Assembly: GCA_946887085.1 (NCBI GenBank)
Contig: CAMPKG010000036.1
Coordinates: 1 to 15,388, forward strand
Reading direction: 5' to 3'
Source of the DNA: an uncultured Sphingobacteriales bacterium
Lineage (GTDB): Bacteria > Bacteroidota > Bacteroidia > Chitinophagales > Chitinophagaceae
DNA length: 15,388 nucleotides
A model generated the notes under the pieces. The model was not told the origin of the DNA and made no database searches. It was given only the letters and a program-made list of their open reading frames with translations. Positions 7,008 through 13,614 of the stretch are shown here, piece by piece. The position numbers were made by a program, and so were the translations under genes. Numbering within the stretch: the stretch's first letter is position 1; each line of letters begins with the position of its first letter.

Positions 7008-9017
7008 TCAGGATTGTTTTTTCAGGATAACAGGTTTTTTTTGCTGATCTATCACCTGGGTAAAAAATGTTTTCAAAGGTCCATACTCAGAAACATCGAA
7101 ATAAACCTTGTAAAGGGTTAACCGACTATTGAATGTCAACGTATTCTCAGTTTTGTCGTATGCGCCAAGGTATTTATAGCTGGTGTTCTCATCTAACTTA
7201 AATATTGCCGGTTCGATCTTCTCCTCTACTGTATATCCTTCCGGCAATTTCAAATGCAATGAAAAATTCACGTCGACCGGAATCGGCATTTCAACCGGCA
7301 TATTTCTTTTCTCCGATTTCAACGGGTTTTCAGTAAAGTAGTTAAACAGCGATGGCTGAAATCTGATAATCGTGGCCGCAGGCCATTTCAACTGCGCGGT
7401 GTATTCGATCAATATATTGCTATCCGCGTCTCCCAGGCCCTTTACTACGTATCCTTTAAGCTGTGTTTCTACGTCGAAGGCCTTGAGCTTATTTGAGATA
7501 TATTTCTTTATTTCCGACGAGTCTTCCTGCCATTCTTTCCGCATACTTCTACTCCTTTCCTTACCAAATGACTCTTTCACGCTAACACGGTAGTCAGCAA
7601 TATCGTTGCTGACTGTCTGCACCTGAACGGCAAGTTTCTCTTTTGGCAGAGAAGGATCAAGATTGATGAGATATCCCTTTTTATCTACCACCCAGGCGTA
7701 GCCATTATAACAGTCAACAGGTAAATATCCAAAGGCGTTGTGTTTATTAGACGGATCCATAAAGTAGCTATTGCCATTTAGGTCCACCATGCATACCCAA
7801 TGGTCGAGACGACTTGCGAGTGGCGCTTGCTTTTTCACCTTCAAACCATCGCGGGTACCCAGCAACACAAGATGTGTATTGATATCTTGCATTTCCAGCA
7901 ACTTATTCAATAACATGACCAGTTCATCTCCTGATCCTTTCTTCTCGTCAAGCAATTTATCCAGGCTACCGGCTCCTTCCGGAGAATAATGGAAGTGTTC
8001 TCTGACATATTTCGCAATAGTTTTTACCATTGCTAATGTATCCGTTCCGGTAACTTTGATATCATCAAGGAGGTTGCGTACTTTATAGTTATTCTTCTTA
8101 TAGTCAAAGAAAGAATTATACTGTTTGGCTACGAAGTCATTGAAATTTTCCCAGGTATCTAGTCCTACCCTGGTCCAATATATGTCCCCGCGTGACCGAT
8201 AAACCTCAGAAACACCTCCAAAATGCAACTCCAACAGTTCCGAGTAATTGTCTGTATTATAAACAAATGGTTCGTCGACCATTGCTGAAATATTTCTTCT
8301 TACCCATTTCTGGCTATAGTAATCACCCTTTGTTTTTCCTGTGGTAACCATATATGCTTCCGGCAATTCATCTATCGACACATCCTGCGGTAAAATCTCG
8401 TATTGTTTGAAGCTCTTATTTGTCTGCGTTACTTCCATTACACGGAACGCATCATGATATACAGCATTCGCCTCGCTGTATATTTTAGGTATATCCTCCT
8501 GGAACTCCCAATGTGCAAATACCATTCCAACGCTTTCCTGTATTTCGTAATAGTAATCAATGATCGAACCTTCTTTAACCGCAGGCATACTGAACTTCGC
8601 CATGAATGCATTTGAGTTTATAACGTCAACGTGCACTGCCGATTTATCAATCTCTTTGATGACAACATTATTGTTCTCGAGGTTATAAGTCTTTCCCTTG
8701 AGATCTTTTATATACGATCTGTCGGTTCTATTGAAAGGAACCATCACGTCAGCTTCGCTGATGCCATTCTTGTTCAATACCTTAATGACTTTGCGCACAT
8801 GTCTTTTCACATACCATCCCTCGACATTATTGATCAGTGAAAAATTCGCACACTCGTACAGCACTATAGCCTTTGCTTCCGGATCAAGAGCATATGAATT
8901 CTTCTTTAAATGCTCCAGGAAATAGTCTTTCGTGTCTGTAAAGTGTTGGTCGGCTTTAAGCTTGGCGGGCAGCGCCATTATAAAAACGACGCTTAAAACG
9001 GCTAATAGGATCCTCAT
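7008..9017 (-). CDS. DUF3857 / transglutaminase-like exported protein lacking the catalytic Cys
   Basis: A 669-residue paralogue of the following gene. Signal peptide about 1-22 (core ILLAVLSVVFIMAL, ending KADQ). A DUF3857 region runs about 50-250 and a transglutaminase-like core about 325-440, followed by a beta-rich C-terminus. In the core, KKGSGDELVMLL (359-370) occupies the place of the usual G-(D/N)-C-x-(D/E) nucleophile motif, so the Cys is replaced by G363. H406 (LDHWV) and D421 (FMDPSNK) of the triad are kept. The protein is therefore probably not a Cys-dependent enzyme and may be a binding or scaffold partner; from memory, Cys-less DUF3857 proteins are frequent in Bacteroidota. It is the first gene of the operon with the second DUF3857 gene and kdsA; a weak promoter candidate lies just upstream. 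Confidence 0.87.
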   Translation of the reverse strand: MRILLAVLSVVFIMALPAKLKADQHFTDTKDYFLEHLKKNSYALDPEAKAIVLYECANFSLINNVEGWYVKRHVRKVIKVLNKNGISEADVMVPFNRTDRSYIKDLKGKTYNLENNNVVIKEIDKSAVHVDVINSNAFMAKFSMPAVKEGSIIDYYYEIQESVGMVFAHWEFQEDIPKIYSEANAVYHDAFRVMEVTQTNKSFKQYEILPQDVSIDELPEAYMVTTGKTKGDYYSQKWVRRNISAMVDEPFVYNTDNYSELLELHFGGVSEVYRSRGDIYWTRVGLDTWENFNDFVAKQYNSFFDYKKNNYKVRNLLDDIKVTGTDTLAMVKTIAKYVREHFHYSPEGAGSLDKLLDEKKGSGDELVMLLNKLLEMQDINTHLVLLGTRDGLKVKKQAPLASRLDHWVCMVDLNGNSYFMDPSNKHNAFGYLPVDCYNGYAWVVDKKGYLINLDPSLPKEKLAVQVQTVSNDIADYRVSVKESFGKERSRSMRKEWQEDSSEIKKYISNKLKAFDVETQLKGYVVKGLGDADSNILIEYTAQLKWPAATIIRFQPSLFNYFTENPLKSEKRNMPVEMPIPVDVNFSLHLKLPEGYTVEEKIEPAIFKLDENTSYKYLGAYDKTENTLTFNSRLTLYKVYFDVSEYGPLKTFFTQVIDQQKKPVILKKQS

Positions 9018-9035
9018 ACTTCGTTGTTAGTGAAC

Positions 9036-9067
9036 GAAATATAGTGCAAGAATCTATAAACCGGAAA
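9036..9067 (-). promoter_or_regulatory. Candidate Bacteroidetes-type promoter for the DUF3857-kdsA operon
   Basis: On the minus strand, TTTC (plus 9064-9067), a 20-base spacer and TATATTTC (plus 9036-9043) resemble the Bacteroidetes TTTG-N19-21-TAnnTTTG promoter, with one mismatch in each box. Transcription would begin about 10-15 bases before the ATG at 9017. The 58-bp gap after sdaA is the only space for an operon promoter unless sdaA transcription reads through. The motif is weak and could be chance in A/T-rich DNA. Confidence 0.3.
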
Positions 9068-9075
9068 TTAAAAAA

Positions 9076-10500
9076 TCAACACTCGCTCAGGCTCTGTGGA
9101 ATATTGGTCGCCAGGCCGCCCTCTGCTGTTTCTTTGTATTTATGGTTCATGTCGAGCGCGGTCTCCCACATAGTATTTACTACGGCATCGAGCGATACGC
9201 GGGCATTGTCGGGGTTGCTTTGCATCGCCAGCTGTGAAGCGGTAATGGCTTTAATAGCACCCATAGTATTCCTCTCTATACATGGCACCTGTACCAGGCC
9301 GCCAACAGGATCGCAGGTGAGGCCGAGGTGATGTTCCATAGCTATTTCGGCAGCCATAAGGCATTGGCGTACGCTTCCGCCCAGACATTCCGTAAGCGCC
9401 GCTGCCGCCATTGATGACGATACACCTATCTCAGCCTGGCAACCACCCATTGCCGCAGAAAGTGTCGCACCTTTTTTGAAGATGCTGCCTATCTCTGATG
9501 CCGTAAGCAGGTATTGAACGATTTTTTCCTCATCATAGCCATCGCAGAAGGCAACGAAATACTGAAGCACGGCAGGTACCACCCCTGCAGCACCATTTGT
9601 TGGTGCAGTTACTACACGACTGAAAGATGCGTTCTCTTCATTCACTGCCAGCGCAAAACAGCTTACCCAATCCAGGGTATACTGGAATCCCTGTCCGCCA
9701 CTGCGAATGGCTGTGACCCACTCATTATAGTTATTGTAGGTCTTATCTTTAAGTAGTTTTTTATTCAATGCGGCTGCGCGCCGTGTCACATGCAAACCAC
9801 CCGGTAATTCGCCCGTGATATGACAACCCCGATAGATACAATCACGCATCACCTGCCAGATCTTCAACACACCCTTCTTCGTCTCTTCTTCATTTCTCCA
9901 CGAGTGTTCGTTTTCCATTACCACTTCTGAAATACTCAGTCCGGTTTTGCGGCACCAGTGCAATAGCTCTTCAGATTTTTCGATCGGGAACGGAAGTTCT
10001 ACATCATCGCTGATGGAAGTCTCTTCACCCTCTTTATTTACAAACCCTCCACCTATGGAATAAAATGTTTCGGCTATCTCGTTACCATCTTCAAAAGAGC
10101 AAAGAAAGGTAACTGCATTGGGGTGCATCGGCAAGCTCTCATTCATCAAAAACACCACATCCACCGTGGGATCAAACGATATCTCCTTTTCTTTACCCAG
10201 AACCATTTTTTGCAGGTTCTGTATCTGGTTCATGCGGGGAGTGATCTGGTTCACATCGAACGTCACCGGGTCTTCACCGCACAACCCCAATACCACAGCA
10301 ACATCGGTGCCGTGGCCTTTACCGGTTTTGGCCAGCGAACCGTACAGCAAAACCTTTACAGACTTTACCTTCTGTATATCATGTCTTCTTACTGTTTCCA
10401 GGAAACGTAGTGCTGCCCTCCATGGCCCCAGCGTATGCGAGCTGCTTGGACCAACGCCTATTTTGAATATATCGAATACCGAGATGCTTTCTTTTTTCAC
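9076..10500 (-). CDS. sdaA: L-serine ammonia-lyase, iron-sulfur dependent, single chain
   Basis: Deaminates L-serine to pyruvate and ammonia with a [4Fe-4S] cluster, in the cytoplasm. The 474 residues contain the beta (regulatory) domain first, opening with [20 protein letters not shown] (7-26), then the catalytic alpha domain with [14 protein letters not shown] (297-310). Cluster cysteines by motif are C354 (GGCQAEIG), C396 (LTCDPVGG) and C407 (VPCIERN). The protein ends exactly on C474, the position of the C-terminal 'tail-in-mouth' Cys that occupies the resting cluster in the Legionella enzyme. Here IPQ is followed by SLSEC, apparently a few residues longer than usual. The start is GTG at 10498-10500. 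Upstream in frame there is only a stop (TAG at 10531-10533) and no ATG, and the family N-terminus fits the GTG. A hairpin with a T-run lies immediately upstream. Confidence 0.95.
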   Translation of the reverse strand: MKKESISVFDIFKIGVGPSSSHTLGPWRAALRFLETVRRHDIQKVKSVKVLLYGSLAKTGKGHGTDVAVVLGLCGEDPVTFDVNQITPRMNQIQNLQKMVLGKEKEISFDPTVDVVFLMNESLPMHPNAVTFLCSFEDGNEIAETFYSIGGGFVNKEGEETSISDDVELPFPIEKSEELLHWCRKTGLSISEVVMENEHSWRNEEETKKGVLKIWQVMRDCIYRGCHITGELPGGLHVTRRAAALNKKLLKDKTYNNYNEWVTAIRSGGQGFQYTLDWVSCFALAVNEENASFSRVVTAPTNGAAGVVPAVLQYFVAFCDGYDEEKIVQYLLTASEIGSIFKKGATLSAAMGGCQAEIGVSSSMAAAALTECLGGSVRQCLMAAEIAMEHHLGLTCDPVGGLVQVPCIERNTMGAIKAITASQLAMQSNPDNARVSLDAVVNTMWETALDMNHKYKETAEGGLATNIPQSLSEC

Positions 10501-10503
10501 TTT

Positions 10504-10532
10504 AAAAAATATAGGGGAAAAGAATTTCCCCT
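10504..10532 (-). terminator. Intrinsic terminator of the fasciclin gene, directly before sdaA
   Basis: On the minus strand a perfect 8-bp stem (AGGGGAAA / TTTCCCCT, arms at plus 10525-10532 and 10513-10520) with loop TTCT is followed by ATATTTTTT (plus 10504-10512). This is a typical Rho-independent form, 57 bp past the fasciclin stop. Its T-run ends only 3 bases before the sdaA GTG, so if the sdaA promoter lies further upstream the hairpin sits in the sdaA leader and could attenuate it. Confidence 0.75.
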
Positions 10533-10588
10533 AAAGATACTACGAAGCATCTAAACTCCGTGTTATAATAGCCAATTGCCCGAAAACC

Positions 10589-11146
10589 CTAAGGCATGAG
10601 TACGTGGTCGACAACATGAATAACGCCGTTCTTCTGGCGCACATCGCTGATAGTAACCTTAGCAGTAGCGCCCTTAGCATCTTTCACCCAAAGGGTTTTG
10701 CCTTTTTGCATTACTGTAAGCTGATCCCCCTGTACGGTAGTAAGCATAGCTGAGCCGTTACCCGCTTTTACCTTATCCATCAGATCATGTGCGTCAAGAT
10801 TTCCTGCCACCACGTGATAGGTAAGCACTGATGTAAGCGTGCCTTTATTCTCAGGTTTCAGCAGGTTGTCCACCGCGCCCTTCGGCAGCAGGTCAAATGC
10901 TTTGTTGGTTGGTGCGAACACCGTGAATGGTCCCGAACCTTGTAGTGTTTCCACGAGCCCGGCAGCTTTTACCGCTGCCACCAGTGTTGTGTGGTCTTTT
11001 GAGTTGACCGCATTTTCAACGATGTTCTTTGTAGGATACATGGCGGCACCGCCTACCATTATTGTTTTGTCCTGAGCGATTGCCTGCGAAGAACCGAGTG
11101 TCAAGATTGCAGCTGCAATAGCCGATGTGAAGATGATACGTTTCAT
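10589..11146 (-). CDS. Secreted fasciclin (FAS1) domain protein
   Basis: A 185-residue protein with one FAS1 domain, a fold used in extracellular adhesion or ligand binding. The signal peptide is about 1-24 (core IFTSAIAAAILTL, cleavage after QAIA). The FAS1 domain covers about 45-185 and shows the H1 motif FTVFAPTNKAF (74-84), the YHVV segment (110-113) and the H2 motif GVIHVVDHVLMP (174-185), which ends the protein. There is no lipobox, anchor or sorting signal, so it should be free in the periplasm or medium. Its length is usual for single-domain bacterial FAS1 proteins. It appears monocistronic: 127 bp separate it from the response regulator upstream, and an intrinsic terminator follows its stop. 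The ligand is unknown. Confidence 0.95.
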   Translation of the reverse strand: MKRIIFTSAIAAAILTLGSSQAIAQDKTIMVGGAAMYPTKNIVENAVNSKDHTTLVAAVKAAGLVETLQGSGPFTVFAPTNKAFDLLPKGAVDNLLKPENKGTLTSVLTYHVVAGNLDAHDLMDKVKAGNGSAMLTTVQGDQLTVMQKGKTLWVKDAKGATAKVTISDVRQKNGVIHVVDHVLMP

Positions 11147-11157
11147 AAAAGTTGCTT

Positions 11158-11188
11158 TTAGTGTAGTTTAAAAAATGATGTACACTAA
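11158..11188. repeat. Inverted repeat upstream of the fasciclin gene
   Basis: TTAGTGTA (11158-11165) and TACACTAA (11181-11188) are perfect 8-base reverse complements around a 15-base A/T-rich spacer, 12 bases before the fasciclin ATG. It could be an operator or a leader hairpin for that gene. I see no clear -7/-33 promoter match beside it, so its role is open and chance is possible. Confidence 0.35.
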
Positions 11189-11273
11189 CACTTACGGCAG
11201 ACTTTTATTTTCGGATTTCGATGATCAGAATTTTTTTCCTGCGCCCGGAGATATCGACACAACTATGTGGCGC

Positions 11274-11693
11274 TCATGCACTCATTGCATCGGTACTGCA
11301 AAAATCATAGAAGTCGCGGGCAATGGCAATGCACTGCTCGTACTTCACCGGCTTGATGACATATGCATCCGCGCCCAGTTGCAAACATTGTTCTTTTTCT
11401 ATTTCATTCACCGATGTTGAAAATATTTTTACCGGTATGTTCCGGTAAACCGGGTGATTTTTCAGCAGCCTCAGTGTTTCGGTGCCATTCAGGCGCGGCA
11501 TGTTGAGGTCTAATACAATAAGCGATGGAAGGTTGCCCTCGCCGTTGACGTCATCCAGAAATTGTACAACGTATTCCCCATCTTCAACAAAGGCTATCTC
11601 ATGTTCCAGCCCAATATCCCTGAATGCATCTTCAATGATCATACGGTCTTCCATATCGTCATCAGCTAGCAGGATTCTGGCAGAGTGAGGCAT
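11274..11693 (-). CDS. Stand-alone CheY-like response regulator
   Basis: A single receiver domain of 139 residues with no output domain. It resembles the Rcp1-like group, with the insertion DDVNGEGNLPSLIVLDLNMP before the phosphorylation site. The acidic pocket is D11-D12-D13, the phospho-acceptor is D62 in LDLNMPRLNG, the switch Ser/Thr is in FSTS (91-94) and the conserved Lys is K114 (IKPV). The start is taken at ATG 11691-11693, because MPHSARILLADDD begins exactly with the first strand of the fold. An in-frame ATG at 11837 would add 48 residues including a hydrophobic stretch, which is unlikely. Such proteins relay phosphate from a (often phytochrome-like) histidine kinase; no kinase is in the window. 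The gene is divergent from ricT and 127 bp before the fasciclin gene. Confidence 0.93.
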   Translation of the reverse strand: MPHSARILLADDDMEDRMIIEDAFRDIGLEHEIAFVEDGEYVVQFLDDVNGEGNLPSLIVLDLNMPRLNGTETLRLLKNHPVYRNIPVKIFSTSVNEIEKEQCLQLGADAYVIKPVKYEQCIAIARDFYDFCSTDAMSA

Positions 11694-12018
11694 AATATCT
11701 GTTTGGGGGTGGTACACAATGTATCCGGTATATATCAGGAAGCATAAAAACCATACCACGGGCAACGATAGTGGGTTGAAACGCAGTCTGTAACGCCTTA
11801 CAAATAAACTTTTTGCTATATAAAAACAATCTCGCATAGCTCATGTTTGCCAGCGAGCCTGCCAATTTTTTAGTATTTTCGCGGATTATTTAATATTTTT
11901 CACAATCGGCAGGTAAGTCTTAAGGTGAAGATTGAAATAAGTGCTTACCAACCAATAGGTTCTTTACATAAAACAGATTGTATAGGATTGCCTGCTGTCA
12001 ATATAAATTATTTATTAA
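11694..12018. other. 325-bp divergent intergenic region between the response regulator and ricT
   Basis: It must hold promoters for both flanking genes. For ricT, TTTG at 11846-11849 lies 21 bases before TAGTATTT (11871-11878), a partial Bacteroidetes promoter match that would give a leader of about 130 bases. TAGGATTG at 11983-11990 is a second weak -7 candidate. For the response regulator, minus-strand TTTATTTG (plus 11801-11808) is a weak -7 candidate. Short arms GGTAAG (11912-11917) and CTTACC (11944-11949) could form a leader stem. No tRNA, riboswitch class or convincing small gene is recognised. Confidence 0.4.
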
Positions 12019-13491
12019 ATGGGATGTGGCAATTGTGGGACTGGCGCGAACGGGAAACCGTCGGGATGCAAAGGAAACGGAGGATGTAGTACCGGAGGAT
12101 GCAACCGACTGAATGTTTTTGACTGGCTGAGCGCTCTGCCCCTGCACGATAGTGCGAAACCTTACCCGGTAATAGAAGTAACGTTCAATAAAGGAAGCAG
12201 AAAGGAGTTTTACCGTAATAATACCAGCCAGCTGCTTGAAAAAGGTGAGTGGATAGCTGTGGAAGGAGTGGCGGGATACGATGTAGGCCAGGTGAGCCTG
12301 ACAGGCGAACTGGTCAAGCTCCAGCTGAAAAAATACGGTGTGGATGAGAACTCGGGATTGAAACGTGTACTCAGGCCGGCCAACGATACAGATATAGAGC
12401 TTTATAAAAAAGCCAAAGAACGTGAGCCTGAGTTGCTCGTACGGTCTCGTGCTATGGCGCGTAACCTGAAACTGGAGATGAAACTTGCAGAAGTGGAACT
12501 CCAGGCCGATGGCAAAAAGGCCACTTTTTTCTACACTGCCGACCAGCGGGTAGATTTCCGTGAACTGATCAAGGTATATGCCGGCGACTTTAGAGTAAAG
12601 GTGGAGATGCGCCAGATAGGCGCCCGCCAGGAAAGCGGAAAGGTAGGTGGCATCGGCTCCTGCGGCCGTGAGCTTTGCTGTTCTACCTGGCTTACCGATT
12701 TCAAATCTGTAAATACGACTGCTGCCCGCTACCAGAACCTGTCGATAAACCAGGTGAAACTGAGCGGCCAGTGCGGCAGGCTGAAGTGCTGCCTGAACTA
12801 TGAGCTGGATACCTATATGGATGCGTTAAGGGTATTCCCCGACCATGCAGATGTATTGGAAACAGTAAAGGGTAAAGCGCACCTGCAAAAACGCGACATC
12901 TTTAAAAACCTGATGTGGTACAGCTATTCGGACAGCAATAAGCAGTACCCGATGAACATCGACAGGGTAAAAGAAATACTGAAACAAAACAAAGCCGGCG
13001 TAAAACCCGACGAGCTGCAACCGGTAGAGCTGGAAGTAAGCTCGAACAAAGCGGGTGTGAAAGTAGATGTGGGCTTTGTAAATGACGTAGGGCAAATAAG
13101 CCTGAAGGCGCTGGAGCGCGGCAATAAAAAACGCAAAGGCGGCGGTGGCAACAAACCGCAGCAGCAGGCACAAGGCGGACAGGGCCAGCAAAAACAAGGT
13201 CAGCAGCAAGGCAGGCCGCAACAGCAGAACCGTCCTCAACAACAAAAAGGCGGACTGCAGCAAGGCAAGGCGCAATCCAACCAGCCACAGCAGCAGAAGC
13301 AGGGACAACAACAGCAGCAAAGGCAAGGCGAGGGACAGCAGCAAAAACAAGGTCAGCAGGCACAACAGAACCGCCCGCAGCCAAAACAGAATCGGCAACA
13401 GCGCCCGAACAGGCCTCGCCCGCAACAAGGCCAAGGCGGAGGACAGCAAAACAAACAAGGCGAACAACCGCCACCTCAGGTGAGTCAGTAA
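12019..13491 (+). CDS. ricT: RicT/YaaT-like PSP1-domain protein with Cys-rich head and Gln-rich tail
   Basis: The core (about 48-270) is a PSP1 domain protein. The signature cysteines are GSCGRELCC (213-221) and GQCGRLKCC (250-258), as in Bacillus RicT (YaaT), where RicT with RicA and RicF forms an iron-sulfur complex affecting RNA processing by RNase Y. The role in Bacteroidota is not established. Two features extend it beyond the Bacillus protein. Residues 1-28 are rich in Gly and Cys (C3, C6, C17, C23, C28). Residues 381-490 form a disordered tail with 52 Gln, 15 Lys/Arg and only 2 Glu among 110 residues, plausibly RNA-binding or phase-separating (inference). Residues 282-365 look folded. 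The start ATG at 12019 is required to include the Cys head. A strong terminator follows 9 bp after the stop, so ricT is last in its transcript. No gldH-like neighbour is seen. Confidence 0.93.
   Translation: MGCGNCGTGANGKPSGCKGNGGCSTGGCNRLNVFDWLSALPLHDSAKPYPVIEVTFNKGSRKEFYRNNTSQLLEKGEWIAVEGVAGYDVGQVSLTGELVKLQLKKYGVDENSGLKRVLRPANDTDIELYKKAKEREPELLVRSRAMARNLKLEMKLAEVELQADGKKATFFYTADQRVDFRELIKVYAGDFRVKVEMRQIGARQESGKVGGIGSCGRELCCSTWLTDFKSVNTTAARYQNLSINQVKLSGQCGRLKCCLNYELDTYMDALRVFPDHADVLETVKGKAHLQKRDIFKNLMWYSYSDSNKQYPMNIDRVKEILKQNKAGVKPDELQPVELEVSSNKAGVKVDVGFVNDVGQISLKALERGNKKRKGGGGNKPQQQAQGGQGQQKQGQQQGRPQQQNRPQQQKGGLQQGKAQSNQPQQQKQGQQQQQRQGEGQQQKQGQQAQQNRPQPKQNRQQRPNRPRPQQGQGGGQQNKQGEQPPPQVSQ
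13140..13485 (+). repeat. CAG/CAA-rich low-complexity coding tract
   Basis: The DNA for the RicT tail is dominated by irregular CAG, CAA, GGC, GGA and AAC codons. Short units such as CAGCAGCAAGGC recur, and GGTCAGCAGCAAGGC-type segments appear more than once, but the pattern is imperfect rather than a clean tandem array. The mixture of CAG and CAA codons limits slippage. The tract is likely to vary in length between strains and could confuse short-read assembly. Confidence 0.7.
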
Positions 13492-13496
13492 ATACT

Positions 13497-13526
13497 AAAA
13501 TACCCCGCTTTGCGGGGTATTTTTTT
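13497..13526 (+). terminator. Intrinsic terminator after ricT
   Basis: ATACCCCGC (13500-13508), loop TTT and GCGGGGTAT (13512-13520) form a perfect 9-bp stem, followed by six T (13521-13526). An AAA before the stem could pair with the first T residues. It begins 9 bases after the ricT TAA and separates ricT from the BlaI/M56 operon. The mirrored A-run before the stem is short, so it acts mainly on the plus strand. Confidence 0.95.
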
Positions 13527-13553
13527 GCCTTGGCAAATTATCTGATGAATTTT

Positions 13554-13584
13554 TTTGACAATTACGAAAACATTCGTAGGTTAG
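13554..13584 (+). promoter_or_regulatory. Bacteroidetes-type promoter of the BlaI/M56 operon
   Basis: TTTG (13554-13557), a 19-base spacer and TAGGTTAG (13577-13584) fit the Bacteroidetes consensus TTTG-N19-21-TAnnTTTG, with one mismatch in the -7 box. Transcription should begin about 13590, giving a leader of some 25 bases to the ATG at 13615. One TACGAA inverted repeat sits inside the spacer and reaches the -7 box, and a second covers the expected start site, as expected for a repressed promoter. An overlapping TTGACA (13555-13560) is probably coincidental. Confidence 0.65.
13563..13578. promoter_or_regulatory. Putative BlaI-type operator 1
   Basis: A perfect inverted repeat, TACGAA-AACA-TTCGTA, lies in the spacer of the promoter and touches its -7 box. 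It shares the TACGAAnnnnTTCGTA pattern with the second site, whose centre is 24 bp away. BlaI/MecI repressors bind as dimers to A/T-rich palindromes before their own gene, so this site is the likely target of the adjacent repressor. Confidence 0.7.
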
Positions 13585-13604
13585 CATACGAAACATTTCG
13601 TATG
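13585..13604. promoter_or_regulatory. Putative BlaI-type operator 2
   Basis: CATACGAAA and TTTCGTATG are perfect 9-base arms around a CA centre, containing the same TACGAAnnnnTTCGTA core as operator 1. It lies directly after the -7 box, over the expected transcription start and 10 bases before the repressor ATG. Two identical cores so close together are very unlikely by chance and suggest cooperative binding of two repressor dimers. Confidence 0.75.
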
Positions 13605-13614
13605 TCGAAGAAAC

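Noticed and set aside
11694..11865. Longer N-terminus or separate small membrane gene upstream of the response regulator
   Set aside because: The receiver fold starts exactly at the internal ATG (11691-11693), and the extension matches no known domain, so it is not annotated as coding.
12826..13474. Long minus-strand frames of Leu/Ala/Val-rich protein opposite the ricT tail
   Set aside because: Reverse complements of CAG/CAA-rich DNA yield Leu- and Val-rich frames that mimic membrane proteins. The plus-strand gene is clearly real.
13140..13485. CRISPR array or minisatellite in the ricT tail region
   Set aside because: The repeats are irregular, of codon scale and in frame, without uniform repeat and spacer units. 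They are best explained as a low-complexity protein tail.
13555..13583. Sigma-70 style promoter with TTGACA at 13555
   Set aside because: At the usual spacing there is no TATAAT-like box (AGGTTA). The overlapping TTTG/TAnnTTTG reading fits the lineage better.
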